From Paracoccaceae bacterium (GTDB taxonomy: Bacteria > Pseudomonadota > Alphaproteobacteria > Rhodobacterales > Rhodobacteraceae): DNA of 6,060 nucleotides. The notes below the pieces were generated by a model. It did not search any database. It was given only the letters and a program-made list of their open reading frames with translations, and was not told where the DNA came from. The number at the start of each line of letters is the position of its first letter. The stretch's first letter is position 1. Location of the stretch: NCBI GenBank assembly GCA_007129775.1, contig SKUV01000369.1, forward strand, positions 1 to 6,060, in the 5' to 3' direction. Made by a program: the position numbers and the translations under genes. Shown in pieces: positions 5,974 to 6,060 of the stretch.

Positions 5974-6011
5974 CGGACCCTGTCCTTTTGTTCTCTGGCT
6001 TGCTTGTCGGC

Positions 6012-6039
6012 AGCTAACCCTCCGCGCGCCCGGCTGCAA
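6012..6039 (-). promoter_or_regulatory. Candidate promoter of the HPF-like operon
   Basis: On the minus strand TTGCAG (6034-6039) and TTAGCT (6012-6017) are spaced by 16 bases, giving a start near 6005 and a leader of about 30 bases that contains the AAGGA ribosome-binding site at 5983-5987. The match to the sigma-70 consensus is moderate. Confidence 0.3.
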
Positions 6040-6060
6040 GATCCGGGTGCGGCGGGCGCG

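Overview
The window is a GC-rich stretch (about two thirds G+C by eye) with dense, closely packed genes and the protein styles typical of alphaproteobacteria. A Rhodobacterales/Rhodobacteraceae-like host is my best guess, inferred from codon use, gene families and gene packing rather than from any marker gene. I see no rRNA, tRNA, CRISPR array, insertion sequence or phage gene.

Layout. Positions 1-98 hold nothing I can name. A minus-strand cytochrome b561-type membrane haem protein occupies 99-638. A divergent intergenic region (639-832) separates it from a plus-strand run of four genes. The first three are locked together by two ATGA stop/start overlaps: a membrane CDP-alcohol phosphatidyltransferase with an intact catalytic motif (833-1636), an FkbM-family SAM-dependent methyltransferase (1633-2409), and a membrane-anchored alkaline-phosphatase/sulfatase-superfamily enzyme resembling lipoteichoic-acid synthase and phosphoglycerol transferases (2406-4181). 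After a 132-base gap comes a stand-alone RibD C-terminal-type (dihydrofolate-reductase fold) reductase (4314-5165). A convergent intergenic gap with two hairpins (5166-5291) ends this run.

The right end is a minus-strand pair. A short HPF/RaiA-type ribosome-associated protein (5656-5973) is followed 19 bases later by an ArsC/Spx-fold YffB-like thiol protein (5292-5636). These look like a small housekeeping or stress operon.

The most interesting part is the coupled trio. An enzyme that can make a phosphodiester lipid headgroup, a methyltransferase of a type that often O-methylates sugars, and a membrane enzyme of the class that moves phosphoglycerol or phosphoethanolamine from lipids to glycans together suggest an envelope glycolipid or glycan decoration pathway. 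The domain calls are strong. The pathway and its product are inference. Whether the RibD-like reductase belongs to the same pathway is not shown by the sequence.
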